5,823 nt of DNA from an uncultured Eubacteriales bacterium. Lineage in GTDB: Bacteria > Bacillota > Clostridia > Lachnospirales > Bianqueaceae. Location of the stretch: positions 1-5,823 of the forward strand of contig CABUPM010000112.1 in NCBI GenBank assembly GCA_902493345.1, given 5' to 3'. Positions 4,847 to 5,823 of this stretch are shown one piece after another. The notes beneath the pieces were generated by a model. That model was given only the letters and a program-made list of their open reading frames with translations, had not been told where the DNA came from and did not search any database. The first letter of the stretch is position 1. Each line of letters opens with the position of its first letter. The translations under genes were made by a program, and so were the position numbers.

Positions 4847-5823
4847 ATGAAAAGAATTCAGGAGGTACTGGAGAATCAGGGCGGCAACTATATCCTGCCC
4901 TTTTTCTGGCAGCACGGAGAGGATGAAGAGACGCTGCGCGAAGGAATGCGCAGGATCAATGAAGCGGGAAGCGGCGCCGTGTGTGTAGAGTCACGGCCCC
5001 ATCCGGAATATGTCGGCCCCAAGTGGTGGCAGGACATGGACGTAATTCTGGATGAGGCGCATAAACGCGACATGAAGGTATGGATTCTGGACGACGCGCA
5101 TTTTCCGACAGGATATATTAATGGAAGGTTGAATGAATTCCCGCAGGCCCGGAAACGCCTGGTGACGCATTATTGCATCGATGTAGTCGGTCCGGCGCCG
5201 GATAATTCTTTTGTCATTCAGTTAAAACCAGAAGAGACGCTTCTGGGTGTGGTAGCGGCACGCAGAGAGCGCGGTAATATGCGCGTGATGCAGGATCTGA
5301 TCGATATCAGCGGCAATGTACGGGGACAAAGAGTCTACTGGGATGTGCCGGAAGGCCTGTGGAGCGTTGTTGTGATCAAGAGCACCTATAACGGTAAGGA
5401 CAGACAGACGCATGCCAATCTGATCGACCGCGATACGGTAAAGCTTTTGCTGGACATCTGTTATGAGCCGCATTGGGAGCATTATCAGAAGGAATTCGGC
5501 AAGACGATCATGGGATTTTTCTCCGATGAGCCGCAGATGGGCAATTGCGGAGGCAGCAGCCTGCCGGGAATCGCGCAGATGGGCAATGACAAGATGCCGT
5601 TAAGCTGGTGCGCACAGCTGGAGGAAGAGCTGAAGGAAGCGTGGGGACCGCTCTTTTTACAGGTATTGGTAGCCTGCTGGTACGATGTACCGCAGTTCAG
5701 CCCCGCGGCACGGCTTTCCTATATGGACCATGTGAGCCGCCTGTTCCAGGAGAATTTCAGTCAGCAGGTGGGGGACTGGTGCCGGGCGCACGGAGTGGAA
5801 TATATCGGACACATCATTGAAGA
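4847..5823 (+). CDS. Glycosidase-like TIM-barrel protein, N-terminal part (partial)
   Basis: The reading frame is open from ATG 4847 to the right edge: 325 codons plus two bases, no stop. Its start is supported by GGGGG (4833-4837), 9 nt upstream, and a strong promoter. The protein starts MKRIQEVLENQGGNYILPFF with no signal peptide or membrane segment, so it should be cytoplasmic. Visible features are PFFWQHGEDEETLREGMRRI (18-37), AVCVESRPHPEYVGPKWW (44-61), MDVILDEAHKRDMKVWILDD (64-83), HFPTGY (85-90) and GFFSDEPQMGN (223-233). This order (W-x-x-G start, a WW-x-x-M helix, a D-x-x-x-P-x-G loop, then a strand ending in D-E-P) resembles the N-terminal barrel of large glycoside hydrolases related to GH106 alpha-L-rhamnosidases and GH2-like enzymes of gut bacteria. 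E228 is a candidate catalytic acid. Residues about 108-180 (including QRVYWDVPEGLWSVVVI) look like an inserted beta-rich module. The substrate cannot be told from this fragment, and the glycosidase assignment is from remembered motifs only. Confidence 0.7.
   Translation, partial: MKRIQEVLENQGGNYILPFFWQHGEDEETLREGMRRINEAGSGAVCVESRPHPEYVGPKWWQDMDVILDEAHKRDMKVWILDDAHFPTGYINGRLNEFPQARKRLVTHYCIDVVGPAPDNSFVIQLKPEETLLGVVAARRERGNMRVMQDLIDISGNVRGQRVYWDVPEGLWSVVVIKSTYNGKDRQTHANLIDRDTVKLLLDICYEPHWEHYQKEFGKTIMGFFSDEPQMGNCGGSSLPGIAQMGNDKMPLSWCAQLEEELKEAWGPLFLQVLVACWYDVPQFSPAARLSYMDHVSRLFQENFSQQVGDWCRAHGVEYIGHIIE

Overview
The window looks like chromosomal DNA from a Gram-positive anaerobe of the class Clostridia. 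A Lachnospiraceae-like gut bacterium is my best guess. The reasons are an HrcA/CIRCE heat-shock operator, strong AGGAGG-type ribosome binding sites, consensus sigma-A promoters (several with extended -10), a glycine riboswitch on a transporter, a MurT/GatD pair, and roughly 50% GC genes with AT-rich gaps. The family assignment is inference. No mobile element, CRISPR array, tRNA or rRNA was seen.

Layout from left to right. (1) Positions 1-190 hold the last 62 codons of a + strand gene, most likely recG (branch-migrating DNA helicase). (2) A 16-bp bidirectional terminator (193-231) separates it from a convergent - strand small heat-shock protein gene of the Hsp20 family (246-689). That gene has a near-perfect promoter whose -35 box lies inside a CIRCE operator (776-802). 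(3) The 426-nt gap 690-1115 holds this heat-shock control region, an AT-rich stretch with nothing recognisable, a probable + strand promoter, a 20-nt perfect palindrome, and a single glycine riboswitch aptamer that runs up to the ribosome binding site of the next gene. (4) Positions 1116-2516 encode an alanine/glycine:cation symporter (AGCS family). (5) A second bidirectional terminator (2530-2571) sits between the symporter gene and a convergent two-gene operon. In transcription order the operon is murT (start 4669, end 3287) then a gatD-like gene (3290-2574), joined by a 4-base ATGA overlap. (6) A short intergenic region carries back-to-back promoters for murT and for a + strand gene starting at 4847. 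That gene encodes a probable cytoplasmic TIM-barrel glycosidase-like protein and runs off the right edge.

Functional logic. The riboswitch should tie symporter synthesis to glycine level, and a plausible P1 helix would cover the Shine-Dalgarno sequence. MurT/GatD normally amidates the D-glutamate of lipid II, with GatD supplying ammonia from glutamine. Here the GatD-like protein lacks both the nucleophilic cysteine and the catalytic histidine at the aligned positions, while MurT keeps its ATP-binding loop, zinc ribbon and the probable catalytic aspartate. This is the most interesting point of the window: the pair may use free ammonia, may use GatD as a structural partner, or may do something other than glutamate amidation.
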